Positions 17,646 to 26,397 of a stretch of DNA of 39,404 bases are shown here, piece by piece; the stretch's first letter is position 1; the number at the start of each line of letters is the position of its first letter. Source of the stretch: Chloroflexota bacterium (GTDB taxonomy: Bacteria > Chloroflexota > Limnocylindria > P2-11E). Both the position numbers and the translations under genes were made by a program. The notes beneath the pieces were generated by a model that was not told where the DNA came from, did no database searches, and saw only the letters and a list, made by a program, of their open reading frames with translations. The stretch lies in assembly GCA_009692785.1 (NCBI GenBank), contig SHYN01000003.1, positions 1 to 39,404 of the forward strand. The letters run 5' to 3'.

Positions 17646-18985
17646 CAGGCCGGGGCCCCCGCACGTTCCGCATCGGAGAGACGCTCCTCAACGCCATACA
17701 GCTGCCGGCGACGCAGCGAGGTGAACTCCATGGCCGCGTGCAGCAGCATCTGGGTGACCACCACCGCGGTGAAGAACGAGACGATCACGCCGAGCGCGAG
17801 GGTGAGGGCAAAGCCCTTGACGGTGCCGGTGCCGAAGTAGAAGAGGATGGCCGCGGTCATCACCGTCGCGAGGTTCGAGTAGAGGATCGAGGGGAAGGCA
17901 CGGCGGCGACCCTCCTCAAGCGCCTTCCGGAGCGACTTCCCCGTCCGGAGCTCTTCCTTGAGCCGCTCGAAGGTGAGGACATTCGCGTCAACAGCCATGC
18001 CGATCGAAAGGATGAACCCGGCGATGCCGGCGAGGGTCAGCGTGACCGGGATGAGGCGGAAGAGTGCGTAGACGAGCGCAGTGTAGAAGAGCAACGCCAG
18101 CACGGCGATGACCCCCGGGAGCCGGTAATACGCGATCATGAAGACCGCCACGAGAAGCAGACCCATCAGACCGGCGACGAGACTCCGGTTCACCGAGTCG
18201 CGACCGAGCGTCGGTTCGACCCTCGTGGACTGGATGACCTCGAGCGGGACCGGCAGCGCTCCGGAGTTCAGCAGGAGGCTCAGATCCTTGGCGGTCGCGG
18301 AGGTGAAGCCGCCCTCGATGATCCCGTTTCCCGACGAAAAGACCTCGCGGATCTGCGGCGCAGAGATCTGGCGGCCGTCGAGCGTGATCTGGATCTGCTG
18401 CCGGACGAAGTCCTTCGACATCTGCACCCACCGCGAGCCGTCGGGCTCGTTGAAGTCAAAGTGCACGACCGGCGAGTTCCCCTGGATCCGAACATCGGTG
18501 GGCTTGAGGTTCGAGCCGTTGAGCGGCGGCTCGAGGGACTTGTACTGGCCGGGCTTGTCCTTGTCGGGCACCTTGAACTCGAGGAAGGCCTGACGCGTCG
18601 CGAGCTCCTTCGCCTGCTCAAGGTCCGAGATCCCAGGGAGCTCGATGAGGATCTTGTCATTGCCGGCGGCCTGGATGACCGGCTCGGAGACGCCAAGGGC
18701 GTTGATCCGCTTGTCGATGACCCTGATCGTCTGGGTCTGGAGGTCGCGACCTGAGATATTCGAGCCGGGCGGCAGCTGCTCGGTGCGGAGCCGCAGGATG
18801 AGCTGGGTGCCGCCCTGGAGGTCCAGCCCGAGGTGGGTCTTGATCTCCTGATCCACGTTGAGCCCGCCAACGCGCAGGCAGATTCCCGGGCAGTTGAAGG
18901 GGAACGAGAACTGGTGCTTCGGAATGTCGACCCACACGGCCAGAAGAGCCGTGACGGCGACGATCCAAGGCCAAAGGCGAGCCAT
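17645..18985 (-). CDS. secD: Protein translocase subunit SecD
   Basis: LGLDLQGGTQLIL, RIQGNSPVVHF, SIGMAVDANVLTFERLKEELRTGKSLRKALEEG. Confidence 0.96.
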   Translation of the reverse strand: MARLWPWIVAVTALLAVWVDIPKHQFSFPFNCPGICLRVGGLNVDQEIKTHLGLDLQGGTQLILRLRTEQLPPGSNISGRDLQTQTIRVIDKRINALGVSEPVIQAAGNDKILIELPGISDLEQAKELATRQAFLEFKVPDKDKPGQYKSLEPPLNGSNLKPTDVRIQGNSPVVHFDFNEPDGSRWVQMSKDFVRQQIQITLDGRQISAPQIREVFSSGNGIIEGGFTSATAKDLSLLLNSGALPVPLEVIQSTRVEPTLGRDSVNRSLVAGLMGLLLVAVFMIAYYRLPGVIAVLALLFYTALVYALFRLIPVTLTLAGIAGFILSIGMAVDANVLTFERLKEELRTGKSLRKALEEGRRRAFPSILYSNLATVMTAAILFYFGTGTVKGFALTLALGVIVSFFTAVVVTQMLLHAAMEFTSLRRRQLYGVEERLSDAERAGAPA

Positions 18986-19014
18986 CGGTTAGGGGTGGAC
19001 CTCCAACAGTGCGC

Positions 19015-19037
19015 GAAAAAAGCGCCTCGCGGCGCTT
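19015..19037 (-). terminator. Rho-independent terminator downstream of the Tat gene and upstream of secD
   Basis: On the minus strand AAGCGCC-GCGA-GGCGCTT followed by a T-run (TTTTTTCG); 7-bp perfect stem, 4-nt loop. Confidence 0.8.
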
Positions 19038-19059
19038 ATCACCGAAAGTATACGGGTGT

Positions 19060-19473
19060 TCAGGCGGCGGGTGCCACGGGGCCCGCCGCGGCCGCCTTGT
19101 CCTCGGGTGCAGGAGGGGCCGCCGGGTCCGCCACGGCCACCGTCTCCACCGCTGGCGCATTCAGCGCTTGAAGGCGCTCGCGCGCCTCGCGGATCTCGCG
19201 GTCGAAGACCGTTTCCACCGGTGCCGACGGAACGGAGTCCGCGAGCTCGGGAGCCCGTGCGCCGGGCGGAGCGATGACCGGCTCAACGGTGATCGCCTCC
19301 TTGATCAGGTGGTCGGCGTTCAGGAACTCCGCACGCAGCTCGTCCGACGTGCGACGGAGGTCGTTCATGACCTTCCCCACGTCACGCGCCATCTTGGGCA
19401 TCCGCTCGGGCCCGAGCACGAGCAGCGCGAGGAAGAGCAGGAGGAGGAGCTCCCCGGTGCCGATACCGAACAT
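19060..19473 (-). CDS. tatB: Sec-independent (Tat) translocase TatA/TatB-family protein
   Basis: MFGIGTGELLLLLFLALLVLGPERMPKMARDVGKVMNDLRR followed by an amphipathic helix and Ala/Pro-rich tail. Confidence 0.88.
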   Translation of the reverse strand: MFGIGTGELLLLLFLALLVLGPERMPKMARDVGKVMNDLRRTSDELRAEFLNADHLIKEAITVEPVIAPPGARAPELADSVPSAPVETVFDREIREARERLQALNAPAVETVAVADPAAPPAPEDKAAAAGPVAPAA

Positions 19474-19483
19474 CGCTCGAATC

Positions 19484-20308
19484 CTAGGACGCGTCCGCGA
19501 CCGCGTCGCGCGCCTGGTTCGCGAGATCCCTGAGCGCGCGCGCCGCACGGGCCGCGGCGGTCTCGAAGTCCGAGCCGCGGGAGGCATACGTCACGGAGCG
19601 CGATGCGGCGAGGAGCACCCCACCACCGCGCGCGTCGAGCGCGGCCCGCACGGCGGCGGTGCCGTCTCCGCCCTGCGAGCCCACGCCGGGCATGAGAAAC
19701 AACCGATCGGGGGCGAGCAGGCGGAGCCGGCGGGCCTCGTCCGGGTAGGTCGCGCCGACGACGAACCCGCACCGCTCTGCGGGGAAGGCAGCCGCGCAGC
19801 GCCGGACCACCTCCTCGTAGAGCGGTCGTCCCTCGACCAGAAGGTCCTGGAAGTCACCCGCGCCCGGGTTGGAGGTTCGTGCGAGTACGAAGGCGTAGCG
19901 ACCTTCGCTGCAGAACGGCAGGATCGCGTCCAGGCCGAGGTAGGGTGCCGCCGTGACGGCATCGGCCCCGAACCGTTCAAAAAGCGCCCTGGCGTAGGCC
20001 CCCGCGGTGTTCGGAACATCGCCGCGCTTGGCGTCCAGGATGATCGGGATGCCCGCCGGCACAGCCTGGACGGTCAGGCTCAGCACGTCCAGCGCCGCGG
20101 CGCCGTACTGCTCGAAGAACGCGAGGTTTGGCTTGTAGGCACAGGCGTGCTCGGCGGTGGCGCAGATGACCTTGCGGAGGAACCGGACCGCCGCCTGGGG
20201 TCCGGCCCCGAGCGTCGGGGGAATGAGCTCCGGCTCGGGATCGAGCCCGATACAGACGATGCTGCCGCTCCGCGCCATGGACGCCGAGAGGCGATCGAGA
20301 AAGGGCAT
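19484..20308 (-). CDS. pyrF: Orotidine 5'-phosphate decarboxylase (type 2)
   Basis: IVCIGLDPEPELIP, YKPNLAFFEQYG, IILDAKRGDVPNTAGAYA, APYLGLDAI, MPGVGSQGGD. Confidence 0.93.
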   Translation of the reverse strand: MPFLDRLSASMARSGSIVCIGLDPEPELIPPTLGAGPQAAVRFLRKVICATAEHACAYKPNLAFFEQYGAAALDVLSLTVQAVPAGIPIILDAKRGDVPNTAGAYARALFERFGADAVTAAPYLGLDAILPFCSEGRYAFVLARTSNPGAGDFQDLLVEGRPLYEEVVRRCAAAFPAERCGFVVGATYPDEARRLRLLAPDRLFLMPGVGSQGGDGTAAVRAALDARGGGVLLAASRSVTYASRGSDFETAAARAARALRDLANQARDAVADAS

Positions 20309-20358
20309 CGTCGAGACTATGATAATCGCGCTTCCGCTTAATGGGTAAGGAGGAGTCA

Positions 20359-21399
20359 ATGCTTCGCAGGTTCCGCGGGTCCCTTGTGGTGACCATGGCT
20401 GCCACAGTGATCATCGCCGCCTGCGGTGGTGGATCGACCGCGACCGCGCCGGCCGCCGCGCCGGCCGCCCCCGCCACGCCGAGCGCTCTGCGCATCGGAT
20501 CGTTCGACCGTCCGATCGTTCTCGCGTTCACGCCCTCCGCCGAGGTGGCGAAGCTCACCACGACCGGCAACGCCATCGCCTCCGCGCTCGGATCGGCCAC
20601 CGGCCTCCGCTGGAAGGTCGTCGTCCCCACGTCGTACGCCGCGGAGATCGAATCGATGTGCGCCGGCCAGACGGACGTCGCGTTCCTCGCCTCGCTCCAG
20701 ATGACGCTCCTGCTCGACAAGGCCTGCGGGTCGCCGATCCTCGCCGCGCTCCGCAAGGACGAGACCGGCAAGCTCTCGACGACCTACAACTCTCAGATCC
20801 TCGTCCGCAGCGACAGCGGGATCACGGACCTCAACGGGCTCAAGGGCAAGAAGTTCGCGTTCGTCGACGCCCTGTCGGCATCCGGCTTCCTCTTCCCCGC
20901 CCTGACGATCAAGCAGAAGACCGGCCAGGACCCCAAGACGTTCTTCGCCTCCACGATCAACGCCGGCGGCCACCCGCAGTCCGTCCTGGCCCTCTACAAC
21001 GGGCAGGTCGACGGCGCGGCATCCTTCGTTGACGCCCGCGTCACCATTCCTGGTGGAACGATCCTCAACGCTGGCATGCCCGCCGACATTCTGGAAAAGA
21101 CGAGGGTCATCTCGACCGCCGGCCCGATCCCGAACGACGGCATCGCGCTGTCAAAGGGCTTCCCCGCGGACATCGGTGCCCAGGTCAAGAAGGCGCTCAT
21201 CGACTACTCAAAGACCGACTCCGGTAAGAAGGACCTCCTGACGCTCTTCCAATGGGACGACATGCAGGAGGTCTCCGCGAGCTTCTACGACAGCGTCCGC
21301 GAAGCGGCAAAGCTCGGCGGCGTGGACGTTGCCGGCGAAGCCGCCAAGACCCCCCGGCCGGCGGCCACTCCCGCACCGAGCCCGAGCAAGGCGCCCTGA
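20359..21399 (+). CDS. phnD: PhnD-like phosphate/phosphite/phosphonate ABC transporter substrate-binding lipoprotein
   Basis: Lipobox IIAACGGG; VVVPTSYAAEIESMCAGQTDVAFLASLQ, LNGLKGKKFAFVDALSASGFLFPALT, NAGGHPQSVLALYNGQVDGAASF; AAGGAGG ribosome-binding site before ATG 20359. Confidence 0.9.
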   Translation: MLRRFRGSLVVTMAATVIIAACGGGSTATAPAAAPAAPATPSALRIGSFDRPIVLAFTPSAEVAKLTTTGNAIASALGSATGLRWKVVVPTSYAAEIESMCAGQTDVAFLASLQMTLLLDKACGSPILAALRKDETGKLSTTYNSQILVRSDSGITDLNGLKGKKFAFVDALSASGFLFPALTIKQKTGQDPKTFFASTINAGGHPQSVLALYNGQVDGAASFVDARVTIPGGTILNAGMPADILEKTRVISTAGPIPNDGIALSKGFPADIGAQVKKALIDYSKTDSGKKDLLTLFQWDDMQEVSASFYDSVREAAKLGGVDVAGEAAKTPRPAATPAPSPSKAP

Positions 21400-21516
21400 C
21401 CGCAAGGCCCACCTTCCGCCGGATCCAGCGCGAATGGAGGCTGCCGCAGGGCGGCCTTTATTCGTTCTGCCCGGGACCGAGCGGACGGCAGGCCATTGGA
21501 AATATGCTGCCGAACG

Positions 21517-22308
21517 ATGTCGGCTCAGCTCCGGATCACGGATCTCATCAAGGTCTACCGCGGCGGCACGCGCGCCCTCGACGGCATTTCGCTCGAGATC
21601 ACACGGGGCGAGTTCGTCGTGCTCATCGGACTCTCCGGCTCCGGCAAATCGACCCTGCTCCGCTGCATCAACCGGCTCGTCGAGCCGACGAGCGGCCGCG
21701 TCGAGCTTGACGACATCGATGTCACCGCCGCCGGAGGCGGCGAGTTGCGGCGCATCCGCCGCAGGATCGGGATGATCTTCCAGCAGTTCAACCTCGTCCG
21801 CCGCTCGACGGTCTTCGCGAACGTGCTCGCCGGACGGCTTGGCTACCGCTCGGTCTGGCGCACGCTGGTATTCCAGCCCACCCATCACGACATCGACCTT
21901 GCGTTCGAGAACCTCCAGCGCGTCGGCATCCTCGACAAGGCCTACAGCCGCGCCGATGCGCTCTCCGGCGGTCAGCAGCAGCGGGTCGGTATCGCACGGG
22001 CGCTCATGCAGCGGCCGGACGTCATGCTCGCCGACGAGCCCGTCGCCTCGCTCGACCCGGCCACCAGCCATTCGGTCATGAAGTATCTGGAGGAGATCAA
22101 CAAAAAGGACGGCATCACCGTTATCTGCTCGCTCCACTTTCTTTCGCTCGCGCGCCGGTACGGAACGCGGGTCATCGCGCTGAAGGACGGCCGTGTCGCC
22201 TTCGACGGCCTGCCCGCGGAGATCGACGAGGCGCGCTTCAAGGAGATCTACGGCCTGGATGCGGTCGAGGTTGAGATCGGCGTCGCGAAGGTGCGGGGCG
22301 AGGCCTGA
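21517..22308 (+). CDS. phnC: Phosphonate ABC transporter ATP-binding protein
   Basis: IGLSGSGKSTLLRCINRL (Walker A), GMIFQQFNLV, ALSGGQQQRVGIARAL, VMLADEPVASLDP. Confidence 0.94.
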   Translation: MSAQLRITDLIKVYRGGTRALDGISLEITRGEFVVLIGLSGSGKSTLLRCINRLVEPTSGRVELDDIDVTAAGGGELRRIRRRIGMIFQQFNLVRRSTVFANVLAGRLGYRSVWRTLVFQPTHHDIDLAFENLQRVGILDKAYSRADALSGGQQQRVGIARALMQRPDVMLADEPVASLDPATSHSVMKYLEEINKKDGITVICSLHFLSLARRYGTRVIALKDGRVAFDGLPAEIDEARFKEIYGLDAVEVEIGVAKVRGEA

Positions 22309-23159
22309 TGGCAAGCTACTTCCGCAGCCGCGGCCTGCCGGTCCCGCGCGAGCTGTCGCGGAACCCCCTGACCGATTGGCAGCGCTGGGGGACCCTTGCC
22401 GTCACCATCGCAGTGCTCTACGTCGGCGTGAAGGTCCTGGACATCGATGTTTCGCGCGCCAACCCGCAGTACGCCTGGGGCGTGGTGCGCAAGCTCCTCG
22501 AATGGGACTTCGACATCATGACCCCGCAGAACGAGTACGAGACGTTCTGGGATACCTCCCCCGGCCTCATGCTCACGACGATCCTCCTCGGGGTCGTGGC
22601 GACCGCGCTGTCGCTGCTCCTCGCGCTGCCTCTCGCATTCCTCGGCGCGCGGAACATCATGACCGGCCACCCCGTGACCGCCGTGATCTATACGTTCGTG
22701 CGGATCCTTTTCACCATCGTCCGTTCCATCGACGTCCTCATCGTCGTCATCGTGTTCGCGATCATCTTCGGCCTTGGGAGCGCGGCCGGCGTCTTTGGCC
22801 TCGCCTTCCACAACATTGGTGTCCTGGGCAAGCTCTACTCCGAGGCGATCGAGGGCATCGACCCGGGTCCCGGCGAGGCGATCACCGCCACCGGCGCGAA
22901 TCGCGTCCAGGTCATCTGGACCGCGGTGCTGCCGCAGATCTTCAACCCGTTCGTCTCGTTCACGATCTACCGGCTCGACGCCAACGTCCGGCTCGCACCG
23001 GTCCTCGGCTTCGTCGGCGGTGGCGGGATCGGCCAGCAGCTCTTCCAGACCATCCAGCTCTTCCAGTACCAGAAAGCCGGGCTCATCATCTTCATGATCG
23101 TCCTCGTCGTCGCAACGATGGACTTCGCCTCAGCCCAGGTCCGCAAGAAGCTGAGCTAG
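22308..23159 (+). CDS. phnE: Phosphonate ABC transporter permease
   Basis: FLGARNIM, VRSIDVLIVVIVF, LYSEAIEGIDPGPGEAITATGANRVQVIWTAVLPQI, VLGFVGGGGIGQQL; 1-nt overlap with phnC. Confidence 0.93.
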   Translation: MASYFRSRGLPVPRELSRNPLTDWQRWGTLAVTIAVLYVGVKVLDIDVSRANPQYAWGVVRKLLEWDFDIMTPQNEYETFWDTSPGLMLTTILLGVVATALSLLLALPLAFLGARNIMTGHPVTAVIYTFVRILFTIVRSIDVLIVVIVFAIIFGLGSAAGVFGLAFHNIGVLGKLYSEAIEGIDPGPGEAITATGANRVQVIWTAVLPQIFNPFVSFTIYRLDANVRLAPVLGFVGGGGIGQQLFQTIQLFQYQKAGLIIFMIVLVVATMDFASAQVRKKLS

Positions 23160-23183
23160 CGGAGAACGCCGACGGGCCCCCGG

Positions 23184-24233
23184 TCAGTTGGCCCAGGCTG
23201 GACGGCTGTCGCCGTCAACGCCCTCACCGTGGGTGACCTTCCGCGGGGAGCGCGAGGCGCCGCCGGCGAGCGCCTCGCCGAGCTCCAGCGCCCAGAGATC
23301 GATCACGCCACCCTCTGAGCGGAGATAGGCGAGCCATTTCCCGTCGGGACTCAGAACGCCGTTCCACGACCGGCCGTCGCTCGTAAGCGTGACGTCGCGC
23401 CCTGTCGCAAGCTCCTGGGCGTGCACGTCGTTCCGATCGCCGCTGCGCAGCGTGTAGGCGAGCCAGCGTCCGTCGGCGGAAAAGGACGGTCGGTAGGCGT
23501 CGCCCGGGGCAACGGTCCGCAGCCGCTGCGGCGCGGTCCTCCCATCGACAGGCCAGAGCAGAAGCCCCGCGGTGTCGGTGTTGTACGACGTGACCGCGAT
23601 CGTCCTGCCGTCCGGCGACCACGAGGCGTCGGCGAGCTGAGCGCCGGTCGACAGGATCGTCACGGGCCGGCGGCCGGGTGTGGAGAGGTCGATGACCTCA
23701 AGGTCCGACGCACCGTCGCCATCGTCTTCCGTGAGCGCGAGCCGCTTCCCGTCCGGCGAAAGCGCGGGACCGAGATACCAGGACACGAGGTGCTGCCCGT
23801 TCTGCGCCCGCTGCCGGAGACCCTCCACGAGGACCTCCTCGGCGCCCCCGCCGGTCGGCTTGCGCACGATGCGGGTGAAGGCGAGCTCAGCCGGGACCGC
23901 ACGACCGTCAACGACGCGGGTTCCCGGCAGCGTCTCGACGCGGGCGAAGACGAGCGCCGTGCCGTCCGCCGACAGCGCGGGTTGGATCGACCGACCCTCC
24001 ACGGTGGCCGGGCGATACGCCCCATCGGCAACGACGTAGACGTCACCGCCAAGTGTGAAGGCGATGCGGCCCGGGAGCGCGACCTGGGTCGACACCGGCG
24101 TCGCCGGCTTGGCCGGGGTGGCGACCGCGGAGGTGCTGGCGAGTAGCAGAGGCAGCACCCGAGTGCCGAGCGCGCCATAGCCAACGATGAGGATCGCGGC
24201 GGCAGACCCGAAGATCAGTTCGCGGCCGCGCAC
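23184..24233 (-). CDS. Secreted TolB/PD40-type beta-propeller protein
   Basis: N-terminal signal/anchor; repeated ALSPDGKRLAL, SWSPDGRTIAVTS, SFSADGRWLAYT, VLSPDGKWLAYL units. Confidence 0.85.
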   Translation of the reverse strand: MRGRELIFGSAAAILIVGYGALGTRVLPLLLASTSAVATPAKPATPVSTQVALPGRIAFTLGGDVYVVADGAYRPATVEGRSIQPALSADGTALVFARVETLPGTRVVDGRAVPAELAFTRIVRKPTGGGAEEVLVEGLRQRAQNGQHLVSWYLGPALSPDGKRLALTEDDGDGASDLEVIDLSTPGRRPVTILSTGAQLADASWSPDGRTIAVTSYNTDTAGLLLWPVDGRTAPQRLRTVAPGDAYRPSFSADGRWLAYTLRSGDRNDVHAQELATGRDVTLTSDGRSWNGVLSPDGKWLAYLRSEGGVIDLWALELGEALAGGASRSPRKVTHGEGVDGDSRPAWAN

Positions 24234-24895
24234 AGTGCCTCCACCTGGAGCGCGACGCGCTCGAGAGCCACAGCAAGGTCCGGGCCGTTCACCACCTCGA
24301 GGTGGCCGCCGGCCGGCGCCTCGAAGGGCTGGGCCCGCATCCGCTCGTAGATCGTGCGATCGGCGTCCGAGTGGTCGTGCTGAGCGCGTTCCACCTGGCG
24401 CCGACCGAGCCGCTCGAGCGTCGCGGCCTCATCGGCGATGACCCGCAGCCAGATGAGCGGCACCCCACATCGCGCCGCGGTGGCCTCCGGCGCGAGGCGG
24501 CCTGCTGCGGTCAGGTGCGTCGCATCAAGGACGACCCGATGACGCTCACGGAGCAGCCCTTCGACGAGCGCGTCGAGACACGCGAAGACGGCGCTGTTCT
24601 CCGGTGGCGCATAGGAGGCAGCGACGAAGAGTCGGCGCCGGAGGTGATCACTAGCGACATGCGCCGCGCCGAGACGGGCGGCGAGGATCCGTGCCGAGTG
24701 GGTCTTCCCCGACCCGGGGAGACCGATGAGCGCAATGAGCGCCGGCGCACCCTGGGGGCCGTCGGGGGGCGCCCAGATCTCGGCCCGCAGCTGCCGCGCG
24801 AGATCCTCCCTCCGCTCCGCATAGTGGCGCGTCTGCGCCGCCACCCCGGCGCCGTTCGAGGCCCGGAACAGTCCGCCCGGCCGCTTGGCGCTCAC
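24215..24895 (-). CDS. AAA_33/zeta-like P-loop kinase family ATPase
   Basis: LIGLPGSGKTHSARILAARLGA Walker A, VASDHLRRRLF, RVVLDATHL, VPLIWLRVIADE. Confidence 0.75.
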   Translation of the reverse strand: MSAKRPGGLFRASNGAGVAAQTRHYAERREDLARQLRAEIWAPPDGPQGAPALIALIGLPGSGKTHSARILAARLGAAHVASDHLRRRLFVAASYAPPENSAVFACLDALVEGLLRERHRVVLDATHLTAAGRLAPEATAARCGVPLIWLRVIADEAATLERLGRRQVERAQHDHSDADRTIYERMRAQPFEAPAGGHLEVVNGPDLAVALERVALQVEALCAAAN

Positions 24896-26397
24896 GACTT
24901 CGCGTGGCCGAGCGCGCGAAGAGCGTCGCGAGCGGTCGCCGCCTCGTCATAGGGCCTCGCCACCTCGCCCGTGATGATCGAGCGCTCATGGCCCTTGCCA
25001 GCGAGCAGCACCGTGTCGCCCGCCTTGGCCTGTCCGATGGCGGACGTCACCGCCGCCACCCGGTCGCCGATGACGAGATAGTCCGTTCCGAGGCGCTTCC
25101 CCGCTTCGCGAGCGCCCGCCGCGATCTCCGCGAGGATGACCTTGGGATCCTCGAGCCGCGGGTCCTCCTCGGTGATGATGAAGAGATCGGCGTGACGCCC
25201 CGCGGCCTGCGCGAGAAGCGGTCGCTTCGCGCGGTCCCGCTCGCCGGCGCTGCCGAAGACCGCGATGAGCCTGCCGGGGGTCAGGGGTCGAAGGAGCGCA
25301 AGCACATTGCCGAGCGCCTCGGGCGTGTGCGCGTAATCGACGATGACAGTGAACGGCTGGCCCTCGGCCACGCGTTCCATGCGCCCGCGGACCGCTCGCG
25401 CCCGCTCCAGTGCCGTTCGCGCGTGAGCGAGGGTCGCCCCGGTCGCGAGCCCCGTCGCGGCGGCAGCGAGCGCGTTGGCGATGTTGAAGCGACCCACGAG
25501 CGGCAGAAAGAACTCGATCCTCTCACTGCCGGTGGCGATCTGGATCCGCGAGCCTTTGGCATCCGCGCTCAACACCGTGCCCTGCACGTCCGCGAGCGCG
25601 TTGAGCCCGTAGGTGATGACGCGCGCGCCGGCCACGCGATCGGCGAGGTAGCGCCAGTGCGGGTCATCCGCATTCAGCACCGCTGCCTTCGCGACGCCTT
25701 TTGCCGGGCCATCGGCAAGCGCCTCGAACAGCAACCCCTTTGCTTCGAGATACCGCTGCAGCGTGCCGTGAAAGTCGAGGTGCTCGGGCGAAAGGTTGGT
25801 GAAGACCGCCACGTCCACCCAGGTGCCACGCAGTTTCTGCAGCGCGAGCGCATGCGAGGTTGCCTCGAGGACCGCCCAGGTGCCACCGGCGACGAGCAGC
25901 TCAGCGCAGAACTCCTGCACCTCGACCGCCTCCTGGGTGCTCTGGCGGGAATCGTTCGACCAGCTCTGCCCGGCGCTCTTGAAATCGACGGTCGTGGCGT
26001 AGCCGGTCGTCTCACCCGCGGCCTCTAGCACATCGGAGATCAGGTGAGTGGTCGTGGTCTTGCCGTCGGTGCCGGTCACGCCGACGACGCGGAGCCGCGC
26101 CGTCGGGTGATCGTAGAGCTCTGCCGCGAGATCCGCGAGACTTGCGCGAGCGTCCTCGGTCACCGCAACGGGCGCGGAGAGGCCCCCGAGCTCGCCCTCC
26201 GCGACGACGGCGACGGCACCACGCGCCACCGCGTCTGCCGCGAACTGCGCGCCGTCGCGGTGGAATCCCGGGATCGCGACGAAGAGCGACCCCGCTCCCG
26301 CCTTGCGCGAGTCGTAGACGATCCGCGCGACCTCGAGATCGGCGGCGCCCGCCGGCGCGGCGAGGCCGCAGGCTCCCAGGAGCGGGCCGAGCCTCAC
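24892..26397 (-). CDS. murE: UDP-N-acetylmuramoyl-tripeptide synthetase MurE
   Basis: IVYDSRKAGAGSLFVAIPGFHRDGAQF, GVTGTDGKTTTTHL, EATSHALALQKLRGTWVDVAVFTNLSPEHLDFHG, IVDYAHTPEAL, GSAGERDRAKRPLLA. Confidence 0.93.
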   Translation of the reverse strand: MRLGPLLGACGLAAPAGAADLEVARIVYDSRKAGAGSLFVAIPGFHRDGAQFAADAVARGAVAVVAEGELGGLSAPVAVTEDARASLADLAAELYDHPTARLRVVGVTGTDGKTTTTHLISDVLEAAGETTGYATTVDFKSAGQSWSNDSRQSTQEAVEVQEFCAELLVAGGTWAVLEATSHALALQKLRGTWVDVAVFTNLSPEHLDFHGTLQRYLEAKGLLFEALADGPAKGVAKAAVLNADDPHWRYLADRVAGARVITYGLNALADVQGTVLSADAKGSRIQIATGSERIEFFLPLVGRFNIANALAAAATGLATGATLAHARTALERARAVRGRMERVAEGQPFTVIVDYAHTPEALGNVLALLRPLTPGRLIAVFGSAGERDRAKRPLLAQAAGRHADLFIITEEDPRLEDPKVILAEIAAGAREAGKRLGTDYLVIGDRVAAVTSAIGQAKAGDTVLLAGKGHERSIITGEVARPYDEAATARDALRALGHAKS

